A stretch of DNA of 64,000 nt, taken from contig VWPU01003065.1 in assembly GCA_013398955.1 (NCBI GenBank), positions 62,001-126,000 of the forward strand. Direction: 5' to 3'. Positions within the stretch are counted from its first letter, which is position 1, and each line of letters starts with the position of its first letter. Position numbers and translations under genes: made by a program. Of this stretch, positions 13,410-25,900 are shown one piece after another. This stretch comes from Callaeas wilsoni (lineage: Eukaryota > Chordata > Aves > Passeriformes > Callaeidae). The notes under the pieces are model-generated. The model ran no database searches. It was given only the letters and a program-made list of their open reading frames with translations, and was not told the origin of the DNA.

Positions 13410-13608
13410 AATATTTGGAGAAGGTCCTTCACTGAAAGCATGGTCGATCACTAGAACAGGCTCCCCACAACACCAAGCCTGAAGCCTGTCATTTCAAGGA
13501 ACATTTGTTGTATGATTTTAGTGTTAGGTGATCCTGTGAGGCGCAGGGAGTTGGACTTGAGGATCCTTATGGGTCCCTTTCAACTCAAGATATTCTATGA
13601 TTCTATAA
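13410..13608 (+). mobile_element. CR1 LINE, 3' end fragment
   Basis: This is a 5'-truncated CR1 retrotransposon in plus orientation. Diagnostic stretches are GGTCCTTCACTGAAAGCATG, CACTAGAACAGGCTCCCCA, CACCAAGCCTG, GGAGTTGGACTTGAGGATCC and TTATGGGTCCCTTTCAACTC. It ends with the CR1 tail TATTCTATGATTCTATAA at 13591-13608. All occur in the order found in avian CR1 consensus sequences, with moderate divergence. The 3' end is precise and the 5' boundary approximate. It carries only the end of ORF2 and the 3' UTR, so it is dead. This tail is the best single clue that the host is a bird or close relative. Confidence 0.92.
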
Positions 13609-16600
13609 GAGCTTTTTTTAAGCTGTCCTCAAATTGCTGATTGCTGCTTCACGGAAGATTTCTAAATGCATCCAGGCAGCTGTATGCTCACTCTCTGCGA
13701 ACGTGCACGTGTACTTGTCGTTCAGTGGGAAAATAAAGGTTGCCTTCAACTAAGTAAACAGAAGCGGCTTTGCAGTTAGCTGGATTAGCTCATTAATCTT
13801 CCTAGAAACTCACCCTAAAGAAAGAAATCCAAGAGTGTTTGGGCATCAGAATGGGAAATGAAGAAATTTGCAGTGTAGGAATGGGCACGACTGCAGCACA
13901 GTTATTGATGGCACCTTTTAAAATACATACAATTGTAAGGTGTCCGTCCTTATTTAAGATGACTAGGTATTGCCATGAAACATGCACATCCATGTGTTTG
14001 CATTTCTTGGGCTGTAATTCTGCTTTGCAAATGAATGTAAGTGAATGATAACTTCAGCAAGCAGGTGGGAATTTATGCAAGTCATCCGAGGGTGAAGGAT
14101 AACACTGCAAAACCCTAAAATGAGCTTTTCACGTGGATGAACAAACAAGTAAACTCTGGAAAGTGTAGAATTTGCAGTGATCCAGCCTGTCTCCTCACCC
14201 ACAAATCTGCCCTTCAGTGTGCAGCCACATATGTTTGATTTATTTTTGATTGACATAACAATACAAGAGCCAAATGTATTAAAACTGAAGCTACATTCTG
14301 AACTTTGGTGTTTCATCGTGTGCCAGCAATCCAAAGTGCTTTTCCATGTTGTTCAAGAGAACACTATCATCAGCAGTAATAATAATTTCAGGGTAATTAA
14401 ACTAAACTATCTCTGTGCATCTAAATAAACAAATAGATTGTGGTTCTGTAGAATGTGCATGTGTGCCAAGTGTGAGACTTGGCTACTTGTCGAAATTGAG
14501 ATGCTTTTAGTGTAGAAGCATTCTGCTTCATTTAGTATCAGCTCCCAGTGTTTCCACCAACTTTAGGCTTGCAAGAGATTTGGTATCTTGGTAGGAATTT
14601 TTTTTACTCCAGTGTCTTTTAGAAACTTTCATACAGATATAGTCCTCGATTTACCTAGTATTTTTAACTGTTTTACAGTCAGATGTATTTAAAAGAAAAA
14701 TGTTATTAGGCTGTCATTCATTGTCTTCAACCTGCTGTATCAGATGAGTAACATATAAGCTGCTGACCAGTAAGAATTGTCAAAAAATTCTGCATGTAAG
14801 AAATGCATAGTTCAGAAGTGATGAGCAGTCTTTCTCACAAGCTGTCTTAATACCATTTTTTTTTTAAAATAAACTGTTGGTGCGTTTGAAAATTGAAACT
14901 GATTTTTTTTTGTGACTTGGTTTTTAAAGTGGATGCAAATGCAAATTGTGCAGTATGTCTAGAGGGAAGAGGTAAATGCTTAGTTACTTTAAAGGATGAG
15001 AATTTTTGTGGTTAGGAGAATTTGTTTATGCGTGCCAAATGACTTGGGGTTGACAGAGGACCACAACTGCAGCTAGTCAGGCAAAACAGAATTCAAGTGT
15101 GAATATTCTAAGCCCTTCCCTTCAGGCATAGAAAACTAGTCAGTGCTCACCCTTGTCAGAATTTTCACATAAGCAAACATTAACACAGTGTTGTGAGTAT
15201 CTGGAGTGGCACTGTCATGTTACAGCTTTCTCTGAGAAGGTGACAGCAGTGAGAAGCAGCAGCAGGGACAACTATCTCTCTTCATCAGTCAGTTTCAAAG
15301 AACTTGGCAGAAAGGGTTCATTCTCCTGCTTCTGAGATCTGAAAAAGGAGGTCAAGTTGTAATGGCTTGGACAGAAGTGGTTTATGTACATCTTATGTCA
15401 GACTGTCTGGTGGAAACCTCTTCACTACTGGAAAATACCAGTTCAGAGGAAGCAGAATGCTTTGCCAGAAGCATGTTGCATGTGATAAAAAATTGGTTCA
15501 CATGAAAGTGGTTTTGAGAACAATTTAGTTTTATGTTTCCAAATTGCTTTATTTCAGTATCAGTATGAAATTTAATAAAGACAGGGACAGAAGCTTTTAT
15601 TTTATTTTTGTAGAATTCAACTTTATTGAATAAATTTGAAAGGTTTTAGGGCCCAGTTTCTTTGGTTTGGGTTTCTTGAGGGTTGGGTTAATTTTTTTTG
15701 AAGTTTCTCATAAACTCAAACTAAAATATTTTGATTTATTTTCCAAAGGAAAAACATTCACAGTTGTGAAATGAGCCTTAGAATAAACAAATAACTAGTA
15801 CAGCTCTGCTGTTAAGTTCCAGTATCACGTTCAGTGTTCCTCCCCTGTTTCTTCTTTGCTGTGGGAAGACAATAATTTATATCAGCTGTTTTTCTTGGGA
15901 TGTTGTGTTTTTCCCAATGCAACTTGTAAATCAAAAAGGGTAGAACTGGAGCTCTGCTACCCTTGTCCTCTGGGACCCTTTTCTGCCCCACTAAATGCTC
16001 GTGGCATTCGGCAGGGTAACAACTATTCTCCTCTCAGTGACTGGAGTGCAGATCTGAGTAAGGCTAGGTGAGAATGAGAATAAATCTTGCATACCTTACA
16101 GCTCAGACCAAGGTCTGTCTGCGTAGCTCTTGCCCTGTGCAGAGTGCAAAGGGACCTAGGAGTAATTCCATTTCAGTGCAAAGTTCTTTCTTGTTCAGCA
16201 GAGACAAAAGTGCTTAGAATCGATCTGTGGGGATGCTTGTATCTGTTCGTGTTGCTTTAAAATAAGAGAGCCTTCTGACTACCCTGACTGCCTGCTGATA
16301 AAATGGATGATCAGTTTTGCAATAATTATTTTTAGGCAGTGCAGCTTACTCCTTCTTTCTCCACATTTGTCCCTCAATGGGAATCAACAGCTTTTAGATG
16401 CTTTGTACTCTTCTAACTTGGTTCCTGACAGCTGCTGCTTTGAGAAAGGTCAAGGAGGGAAAACACAACTTCAGTTTTAACACAGTGTTTGATTATTCTG
16501 TTTTTAAATAAATGCATTTTTTGCGGTATCTAATAAAAAAGACTGAAAAAAGTCAATGAGTTGCAAGATTTAAAAGTTCAGGTGTGGCAGGAGAGGGCTT

Positions 16601-16878
16601 CTTGTATGGAGTTTGTGATTTTATTGGTATTTGGAAAAAGTGCAGGTGGGATTTTTTTTCTTTACAATTAATAGTATCTATAAAGAAAACAAAAATTACT
16701 GCAAAAACTTAACACAGGTCTTTTGATAAGGCTGTGTATTCTACTCATACGTGGATTTATCATGGTCAGACAGATGTGCGGAGCGCAGAGGGATGTACAT
16801 CTTTAGAGTGCCAGAACTTCTTTCTCTCTCCTCATCCAGACTTTGCATTTTTATTTTTCATTTTCATTTTCTTTCCAG
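13609..16878 (+). other. SPIDR: Intron A-B, last part
   Basis: This intronic DNA between the CR1 3' end and the acceptor of exon B holds nothing I recognise. The last 30 bases form a strong polypyrimidine tract (TTATTTTTCATTTTCATTTTC) leading to the exon B acceptor. Confidence 0.65.
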
Positions 16879-17098
16879 ATAAATCCGGTGTTTTAATTGT
16901 GAAGATCTTAGAAATATTCGAGGAGTGCACAATACAAGTTGCCATCTGCCAGCAGCTGGAACAGTCTCCTGCTGCGCTTTCACCCGAGGATGCTGTCATC
17001 AATGCAGAGGAACCAATACTCAAAGTCCTCTTCACAAGAGAGACAGCAGCTCACCTGAAGAGCAGACCACAGGATGTCATCCACATCTATCCCCCATG
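16879..17098 (+). CDS. SPIDR: SPIDR internal exon B (220 bp, about 73 codons)
   Basis: This is the next coding exon of SPIDR after exon A. The translation begins DKSGVLIVKILEIFEECTIQ, continues with VAICQQLEQSP, and ends LKVLFTRETAAHLKSRPQDV followed by IHIYPPW. These match the human SPIDR blocks KSGVLTVKILE, LKVLFTKETA, RPQD and PPW from memory. The 20-residue linker between the two blocks is poorly conserved. The acceptor is a long T-rich tract ending CTTTCCAG at 16878. The donor is CATG|GTGAGTAAG, with GT at 17099. Two leading bases complete the Asp codon from exon A, 72 whole codons follow (16881-17096), and TG is left over. The next exon must therefore start with G to finish the Trp of PPW. 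Unspliced reading hits TGA at 17100-17102, directly after that Trp. In the family this region lies in the N-terminal half, ahead of the C-terminal conserved domain. Confidence 0.92.
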
Positions 17099-20000
17099 GT
17101 GAGTAAGAAGAAGGGGCCACACTTGCTGTAGCACTGCAGAACGAAGTGGAGTCGGTAGAATGCTGGCTGCCCTTTTGTAGGAAAAACCTTGGGGGGTAAC
17201 GGGAGAGCAGGGCATTCTTGTGCTCATCTGTCTCTGGCAGCTTGAGAGACTTTGACAGATACCTTAAAGACAGCTCAGATAACAACTAAATGTGTATCAT
17301 AATGCCTCTAGTGTTGCTCAGGGCTTCAGTTGTGTTTTCACTTAATATTTTCATGTTTAGAGCGCTAGAAAGGCCTGAGCAATGTCTTATCAATGATAAG
17401 GCCAATAAAGTGCATACTTTCTGGTAGCAAAGTAGTTCAGGAATGCTCATCTGTTGTTGTGAGCATGGGTATAATATTTCAGTGGAAAAGTCTCTATTAA
17501 CTGTATAGCACTCAGTCTTCAGTTCTCTGAGTCCCTCTTCAGCACAGCCGTTTCTGAAATTCTTCAAAATGTTTGGTCTACACTTGTGATTATTTTTGGA
17601 ATTGGATTACTTACCTGAATTTTAAGGGGTAGCAAAAAGTGATGAGATTTCTAGTAGAGCAGCTGGTTGGTAGTGGCTGTAGGTTGGAACGACTACTCTT
17701 CACAAAAATTTAGGGGAATTTTGAAGTGGGAATATTATACCTCTCTTCACTACCCTTCACCCAAATTATAAAAGAGGAAATATTTTTCTTACGTATTTCA
17801 GCGTTCATCACCTGAGCTTTAGCCTCCAGCTGTCTCTCGTGTTTGACTATATCCTTTTGCAAAATACTTTTTCTTGTTTTGCAAAGGTCTGTATCTGGTT
17901 TTTATCTTCATTGATAGCTGCAAATCTTTTCTGAGTTCCCCAATTTGTAATCTTTTGCTTCTGAAATGTTTTTAACTTTTTTTGGAAGCAGTTCAAAAGC
18001 TAAGGGAAGATATTTTATTTGGAGTTTATTATGGCTACAGATACAACTATTGATAGTTTAGATGTAAATAGATTGGTAACAAAGGGAAAATGAAGTTCAA
18101 TATTAATTAAGTCCTAGTCTGATATGATTCTAATTCACTGCCCTTTTTTGTTCTCATTTATCTTTTCCTTCACAAGTGTTTTTTCATGCTTTACATTTGG
18201 TTGCATTTGCCTGTTTTCCTCTTGTTTCTCTCTCCTACAAACTTAGTTCCTTTTTTCTCTTCAGGTTTCCTCTGTCATTTTTAAACCACGAGGCTTTGCA
18301 TTTATGCAACCGTCTCCTTGTGTGTAGACCTTAACCTACATGAAGATTTTTGTACCAGAAAAACTCTTTTAAATTAGGTTGTGATTCAACTTTTCTCTTT
18401 TTTCCTCCTTTTTACTTTTCCTGAGCTGTTGCTGTAGAATGCTTATCATGTGTAAGTCTCAGACTGCTGCAGCTGGTTTCATGTCTGCTCTGGGAAGATG
18501 TAAATCTGCACGGATACGATCCTTTCCAGACTACAGACATTTGCAACTGTACTAGTGTAGTCTTCTCATTTGTTTAAATTTTAAGATGTTCTGGACACAA
18601 AGCTCATTCCTATATGTATGTAAACTGCAATTTCTTTAGAAAGCTTCATAGCTAGCTAGCTGTCTGTCTTCCCAGAAATTCCGCCTTTTTTTTGCCTTTT
18701 TTATTTTTTTGTTTTTCTTTTTAGTAGGATGTGCTTTTCATGTAGGCAAAAGGTTATTTCATGAAACCGTAATGTTTGGACAGAGGATACATCTGCATTG
18801 TCAGAGTTGCTTTCCTTACCTACATGTCTCTCAAGGCACTTCATAAATACATCAGTTAATTGTGGCAAAACTGCATTATACCTCATCTCTAGTCCTATTT
18901 TCTATTTTTTGAAATTATCTTAATGTCAGTTGTCTCTTTGTTTACTCAACCAACTTCAAAAGAAGTTGGGCTGAATAGTGTTAAACTACTGGAGGCAGGG
19001 AGGGGAGAGAATGAGGGATGTTTTTGTTTTAGATTATAATTTGGCACTTTTAGTTTACATTAATTGGAAATTGGACTTGTATACTTAGTGGAAGTTTCCT
19101 CTATCACAGTTCCAAGCTTCTATTCTCTTAAACTCTTACTTGAGAGCTCTGAATGCTGAAATGTAGTTCTCGTTATTCTGCACTGAATTTGTACTTCTGT
19201 TGTTAAAAACAAATGCTGTTTCTGTTAAAATGCTTGTCTGTCAATTCAAATGTGTGACTAGCGAAAAAACAAATTAACTAAATCTAATCCTGACATGGTG
19301 AAATAAGCATATTTATGTATTTTATTAACATCTTATGTATCTTATTAATATCAGTCAGAAGCAAAAGGGACCAAAAAAAAAGTAGATGCAAGGGGAGGCA
19401 ATCCTTGAATTACCTGTGTGGTTTTGGGATACATAACACACTGTACATTGTTGTCTTGTATTTTGAGACAGGTGTATGGTAAGACAGAATGGAATGAGAT
19501 GGGGTGTTTTGTAAGTGGTCTGCTTCTGGTGCTGTAGAGTCCTGAGAGCAAAATTTGCGGTTACCTTTAAAATAAAACCCCAGAATTACATTCTGGCTTT
19601 GCTTTTTGCTCTCTGACCAGGCACCAAGTAAGATGTAGACACACAGGCTCCTGGCTCCTGGAGGTGATTATTCATGTCAAAAATTGAACACATCATTTTG
19701 GAGCCTTTGCAAAATTAGACTTTGCTTTTGTAACTGTACTTGTATGTGCTGTGAACTCAGTGCACAACTTGGTACGTGAAACATCTGCAGCAGTAGACTT
19801 GCATTAAGTACTTTAGGAAGCAGAGAAGTGATGATATACTTGTTGGTATTTGTTTGCATACAGAATCCCATGAAACTTCAGCACTGCAGTATAATCAGTT
19901 TAATTTAAAAAATAAAATATTGACAGGAGGCTGGTTATAAGAATCTTACCACTAGATACTGGACATTGCTCATGAGAATGGTCCCACTGGATTTCAGAGG

Positions 20001-22833
20001 AGCTTTGTGTCAGCACAAGAATTAGCAGGACTGAACCCAGACTTCTTTGGAACTAGATATGAATTTCTTCGTGTCTAGTGTTTTAAGGTACATATGTACA
20101 ATCTTGAAAGCAAGGGATTTGATGTGAGAATTGTCACTTGCTGTAGGGAAAGCAACCCCCATAAACTGATTAAAGCTTTCACAGCGTGTGTGGTGGAGGA
20201 CAGAGCTCAGCTGCCTGGCCACTGAGACATCTGACAGGAGCCTGCTCTGATCTTGTGGCTATATGGGAGTATTATTGCAGTGTTGTATCTAAATAAGGCC
20301 TATTAGCTTGGACACAGCACATGAAAACCATTGTGTGTTTTGGGCTGGAGCTGGTTTATGTCTGGCCAGCCGGGAACAAAACAGGCAGAAGAACTCAGCC
20401 CTGCCTGCCCCTGCCTGTGTAGGCTTGCCTTTGGTTTTCTTTGCAGTACCTGAGCAACTTCTTGGATTAAGATTTTAAATGAACACCTCGTAATTTTTTA
20501 CAAACTTAATCTGAATAATTAAGTATTTTTAACACCTGGAAAAGAAAAAGTTTATTGCTGAGTTTAATTAAATTGATTACTAAGTCTTTATTCACTTTGC
20601 AGAAATACATATCCAGCAAAAAGTAAAGATTGCCTGCAAAGACATGAGAGAATGGAAACAAAGGCTTCCACTCTTCCACTGGTGGTGATCTTATGGCTTC
20701 AACTTACTTGGTTTTTTTTTCCTGTTTGTTTCATTGTAAAAATTATAGAAATAATTTACCATACCTAACAGAAAGTAATAAGAGTTGGTATTTTTAGAGA
20801 TTTAGGGATTCATTTGACTGCTGACACTGCAAGGCTTGAGGATAGACAGTTTCCCTTAGATACTCCTGTTTTCTGCTCATAGATATGCCTACTGCTTAAT
20901 ATTCAAGATAAACTGACCTGAAGAAAATGGTGCTGATTAGAATTCTTTTCCTTGCCAGTAAGTTTAACAACTTTGAAATGTTTTTCATGTATTCCTGAAG
21001 TTAAACTACTAGAAGTATGTGATATTAATAGAGTTCTTGGCAATAGCAGTATAAACCACAGATCACATTTGATTTGGACAGGCTCAGAGATCGATCCATA
21101 CCTATTGAACGTGAATGTCTGGTATGAAGCCTCTAGTTCAGGAGGTTCATGTGGTGCTAATTACTGGAGCCAGGGGCAGTATGAAGGGGACATAACTCTC
21201 TGTTCTGTTCTTACACTGCCTGAAAACACTGTAGAAAACAAGATCCTTGGCTGGATAGCCACTATTCCCCATGCAACTTCTCTGAGACAGTTTATTTTAG
21301 GAACTTGGTATGGCAAGTACATAAAACACTTAAATCTGTGACATCAACAAGCAACTTCAAAGTTGTTCTTTAGTTTCTCTTAACCTGTGAAACCACAGGG
21401 AGTCATAATTACTCAACTTTGAGTGTTCCAATGCCTGGAGAAAGTGTTTAATGTGGACTTCTCATTTCTGTTTGCATAACGCTAAATTCAGTCTCTCCTC
21501 AGTGAAGGAGGTTTAAAAGACTTTGAATTACTTACTGCCAAGAAGAACAACTCATACAAAACATTGCTGCAGATCAGCTGATGTACAGGGATGAAACCTT
21601 GTCTCTCAAGTCCTTTAATGTAGGCCAATGGTGGAAGTTGCTGTACAAACGTGCAGACAAGCTCTGAAGAAATTTATGTACAAGAAGCAATCTGGTTTTG
21701 TGGATTCAGGTGGTATTCTACTTAAGAATTATCCTGGGTATGCTGTAGGCTGTTTTGTTGACTCAACAACAGCATTTATGATAAATGGGAATGTTACTGT
21801 GATTTTTGCATTGTCTTACCTAACACACTATGTTACATCATCTGGGTGAGAAACAACAAGAGCAACACAGGGAGCTAACATGAAATAGGTGTTTTGAGCT
21901 AGCATGGCTTGTGTTAAAAAGCGTTTGACTTCCATTTGATGAAGACAGAGACTTTATCACTGTTGCTCTCACCAGTCAAGGGAAGCATTTAAGAACATTT
22001 ACAGAGCACCTCCCTATCACAAGAAAGATCATGTGAAAGCAGGATCTAGGCTTCGCATATTAATGAAATGCAGAAACGATCTCCTGCTGCTCTGTAAAGA
22101 AAGCATCTATATCCTTTTAAATGTTCTCTTTCCTTAATGGTCAAATACAAATTAAGGAAAAAGGACATGTATAGAACATCTCCTACATACATTCAGTTTC
22201 TCTGGTTACTCCACAAAGAGGCAGTTTCTTCGAAAGCTTGATAGATCAGTTTTGTCCAACTGATCAATGCTCACTGTCTTCATCTGATGAAGTCTGGGCA
22301 CTTATAAATATATATATACATATAAATATTCAAACAGAAAAGGGGGGTGCAGTGGGGGAGATCACCAGTCAGATCCCTCTCATTGGAAAGATGTTGGCTC
22401 TGCCTTACCGTCTTCAAAGAAAGAATGCAACAATAGCAGAGTGGGAGAACCCTGATAAGAGGGACAAGGCTTACTGAGAAGATAAAATTCTACAAAACTT
22501 CAGAGCTGTAAAGCCAGTGTGGGCACTATTTCTAAAGTACATATGGGAATGGCCTTGGAGCCAAAGATCAGATCATATCATCTGCTTGGAATTGCTTCTC
22601 AGAGATCATGCAGTTGTGAAAACTGAAGTTCCTTTCAGAAGCAGCTGAAGCAGCAGCAGGTTTTTTGCAAGAATTTATTTTTTGTTTTGTCAAGATATAC
22701 TTTTCCTAGGTGCAAACACTTCAAAAGAGGTGATTTGTCTTTTGAGAACAAAAATACACATACTTTCTATGAACTGAAAGTGGTCCCTAGCAAGCTTTTA
22801 ATATCATTTCTTCATTGCTTCTTTTGCTTTGTC
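17099..22833 (+). other. SPIDR: Downstream SPIDR intron, 5' portion
   Basis: This is the start of a very large intron that begins at the GTGAGTAAG donor of exon B. It includes a short palindrome near 18950-18967 (CAACTTC, four A, GAAGTTG). It also has an open frame of 129 codons at 20952-21341 and one of 73 codons at 21628-21849, neither of which I recognise. No continuation of SPIDR coding sequence was found. Confidence 0.55.
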
Positions 22834-22962
22834 TTTTCTTGACAGAGTAGTCCTTAGGATTTTTCTCCTTTTTTTCTTTTAAAAAATAAATTATTTTTCT
22901 TGACAGAGTAGTCCTTAGGATTTTTCTCCTTTTTTTCTTTTAAAAAATAAATTATTTTTCTT
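22834..22962. repeat. Perfect 61-bp tandem duplication
   Basis: A 61-bp unit is present twice head to tail with no visible mismatch. It contains GACAGAGTAGTCCTTAGGAT, a pyrimidine-rich run, and AAAAAATAAATTATTTTTCT. The repeats are in register at 22841 and 22902, and 7 bp of extra matching precede the first copy. The perfect identity points to a very recent event, or to an assembly artefact. Confidence 0.95.
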
Positions 22963-25900
22963 TTGTCCATCCTCTCATGGAAAGGGAGAAAAATTGTATC
23001 TGTAGAGCTGCTCAGGTATATGCTATTTTATATCTCTAGAAGTGAAGAGATTAAGCAATTAATATTATTCGAGTTTGTTTGCTTTGCACGTAGAAAATCA
23101 AAACAACAGAATTTCTTAGTAATCTAATCAATGAATAGTGGTGTTCCTTTATAGGTGGATGACATAATTAGAAAAATGCAGAATTGCACAGCTTTGATTC
23201 TAAGAGGAGAATAAGTCATTTATGTCATTTCTGTGATCTGCCACAACCACCTGAAGCAACAGATACCCAATATTTCGGATGTGGGCTACATCTAATAAAC
23301 ACAGTAACACGATCACACTTTTACAGTGAGACAGACATGCTTATTTTTATAAGTGTGGCATGGCTAGACGCATTATATGAATGCCGTTCAGAAAACACGA
23401 GTACCCTGAAAAACAGCAATGAAACACCTGCTCTCTATAAAATGGAGTTTCCATGGAGAAAAGAATGGAAACACGGGAAGATGGGAGCCTCAAGATAGTA
23501 GATACAGAGTTCTGTAGAAGATTAAAACTGGATTATTAAACACGACTGCCTGTCTCTGGACTAATAGCTGATGGTATCTTGACACGCTGAAAAAGGGGAA
23601 TTTCCGCTGTATTGTACCAATGAGGTGTGGGGGTTTGTTGATGCATTTGTTTGCTTTCGGCCAAATCAGAGGGGTCAGAAGCGAGCGGTGTGTTTGCAAA
23701 GCAGCAGCTTGGTTTCTGGATCAAGGCTGAAACGCCTTGTTGCCAGCACAGAAGCCTCCATCGGAGCAGAATACCTCTGGTCTCCCTGACCAGATGGGTG
23801 TCTGACCTGGGCACATCCAGTCAGTTGTTGTGCTCCTGCCTCACACCCCCACAGCCTGCACAGAGCTCACCCAAAAAGAGCACTGTGTAGTGTTCTCAGG
23901 AGATCATTCTGTGCTCTGGAGGGAGTCTCCACCAGGATGACTTTTTCCAATATGGGCTTGTAAGAATAAAGGAGTTGTAGAAAAGAGGCAGGGGATGTGA
24001 ATAGCCTGGTTTATGCTTGGGGTGTGTTTTTCTACATTTTTCCTAAATAATAGGTGCCATCCAACTTAGATCCTACTGGAATAACTGTGGTGTCCAGTTA
24101 ATGGGAAAAATCTGAATCACCTCACTGTGGTGCTTCCATGTTGAGGAATTAGCATACATTTGAGTCCACAGCTTTTAGCAACAAAATAGGAAAATTGTTT
24201 TTAAACATCTGTTCCTTACAGTCAATGATGTTGTTTATGTCTGAAAAATTACTGGAAAAAATATTCAGTGGGAATGAAAATCTCTTCTCCTAATATTCAC
24301 AAAATATCCTTATCCTGAAAAATCTAATAATGTTTTGTTTTGTTTTGTTTTTTAATGAAAGGTCTGTACTTGAAACTTTCCAGCTTTTATAAGTGAGGAA
24401 ATTCCAAGCATTTTGTAGTGACAGATAGTGTTAGTGGGTAGTTGTCCACTGACGTCAAAAACAGAGGATGGTGAACAGCTTTGTTCAAGTCAACGAAAAA
24501 TGTACGGTCTTGGATAAACTCTGTGTTAGCAACGGAGCTATCAATGATATACGAGCAGCTTCACATGAGTTCCCATGTGTATTCAATCCAATGCTAAATT
24601 CCAGATCTTGTTTAATGAGCAGCTGATGGAGCCAAGACCTGGCACTGCAGTCTGCTTTATCCAGTCATGAAGGAAAAACAAGCTAAATAAGTTCAGATGA
24701 ACAAGTTCAGAATTACTGCAGGGTTATTAAAAAGTTGTGATTTGTATTCCTCTGCTAATGTTTATGACTAACAGATTTGGGACGTGTAAAACAATACTTA
24801 ATTTGTAAAAAGACTATGTGCCAAAATTCCTTCAGTAGTTTAACCACTAAAGAACAAGTTTTGACTTTGTGAATGGGTTTCTTTAAATGTTTGAGATTAT
24901 CAATAATCAGCTAATCTTTTTTTTAAAAAATTGCGTTTTGAAAAATTATGGTTTCTGCTTGTTGAATGGCTGTTCAGCACTTTCACTTCATGAAATAAAA
25001 TGTATTTCCATAGCTCACTGTGGAGAGGCAATTTTCAAGACAAGTGCCATTCTCTTTATTTATCAAGTGTGATTTGCTGCTGTAATGGTAGGTATTTAGA
25101 GTAAGTTTTTTCCATGCAGTTCTGTATGTGTTTAGGCTGGGGTTTGAATACGCTGGATATTTTCTACCACAGAGGGTTTCGTGCTAAGGATGATTGTGTC
25201 CTTGGGCAATTTGTGTGAGCAAAGGGATGGATAAAATGTGAGTTTGCCAAATTATCCGGTGTAGTCACCCTACAATACCAAGGTTGCTTTGTCAGATTCC
25301 TCCTCCTGAATGTCTTATTTAAGGTAAGGTAAGCAACAGTTAATTACTGGACTCTTAGCAGAAATAGTAATTAAAGCCCCAAGTATTTCAAAAGGGGAAT
25401 GTTGCTTTCAAATATTTGAAAGATTTGGAATGTTGCTACCCAAAATGCAGTATTTAAAACATCTCAGCCATCTTGGGGGGTGGGAGCACGAGAGGGCAAG
25501 GGGGAGAACAAATGTTACTGTTACTTCTACCAGGCATATTACTTCTCTTTCTGTAAAAGCTCATGGAAAAAATACCCGTGGATTTGTGTATTTGTGGCAG
25601 AAGAATGTACTTTGGTATATGAAACAGTTCAGCTGTGAAACATTCAGTGTAGCCTTTTGTGTATTTGATGAAGCTTCTCTTCCTACCAGTCTTCTGAGTC
25701 AACATTCACTGTGGAGATTGCCATATATTACTTCTCCCTGGCTGGTAGGCTTTTTTGACAGCGTCCTGAGATGTCTTGAAAAAGTACTCCTCTAGTTACC
25801 GCCCCAGTACAGCCTTCTGGAACACCAAGTTTCTCCAGTCAGAAGTATCAGAACAATATTCAGAGCATTAGAAGTCCTGTACAACCACTAATTTTACCTT

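Noticed and set aside
20952..21341. 129-codon plus-strand open frame (MPVSLTTLKC...).
   Set aside because: No family is recognised and no promoter or splice support is seen. With a stop frequency near 6 percent per codon, about two frames of this length are expected by chance in 64 kb over six frames.
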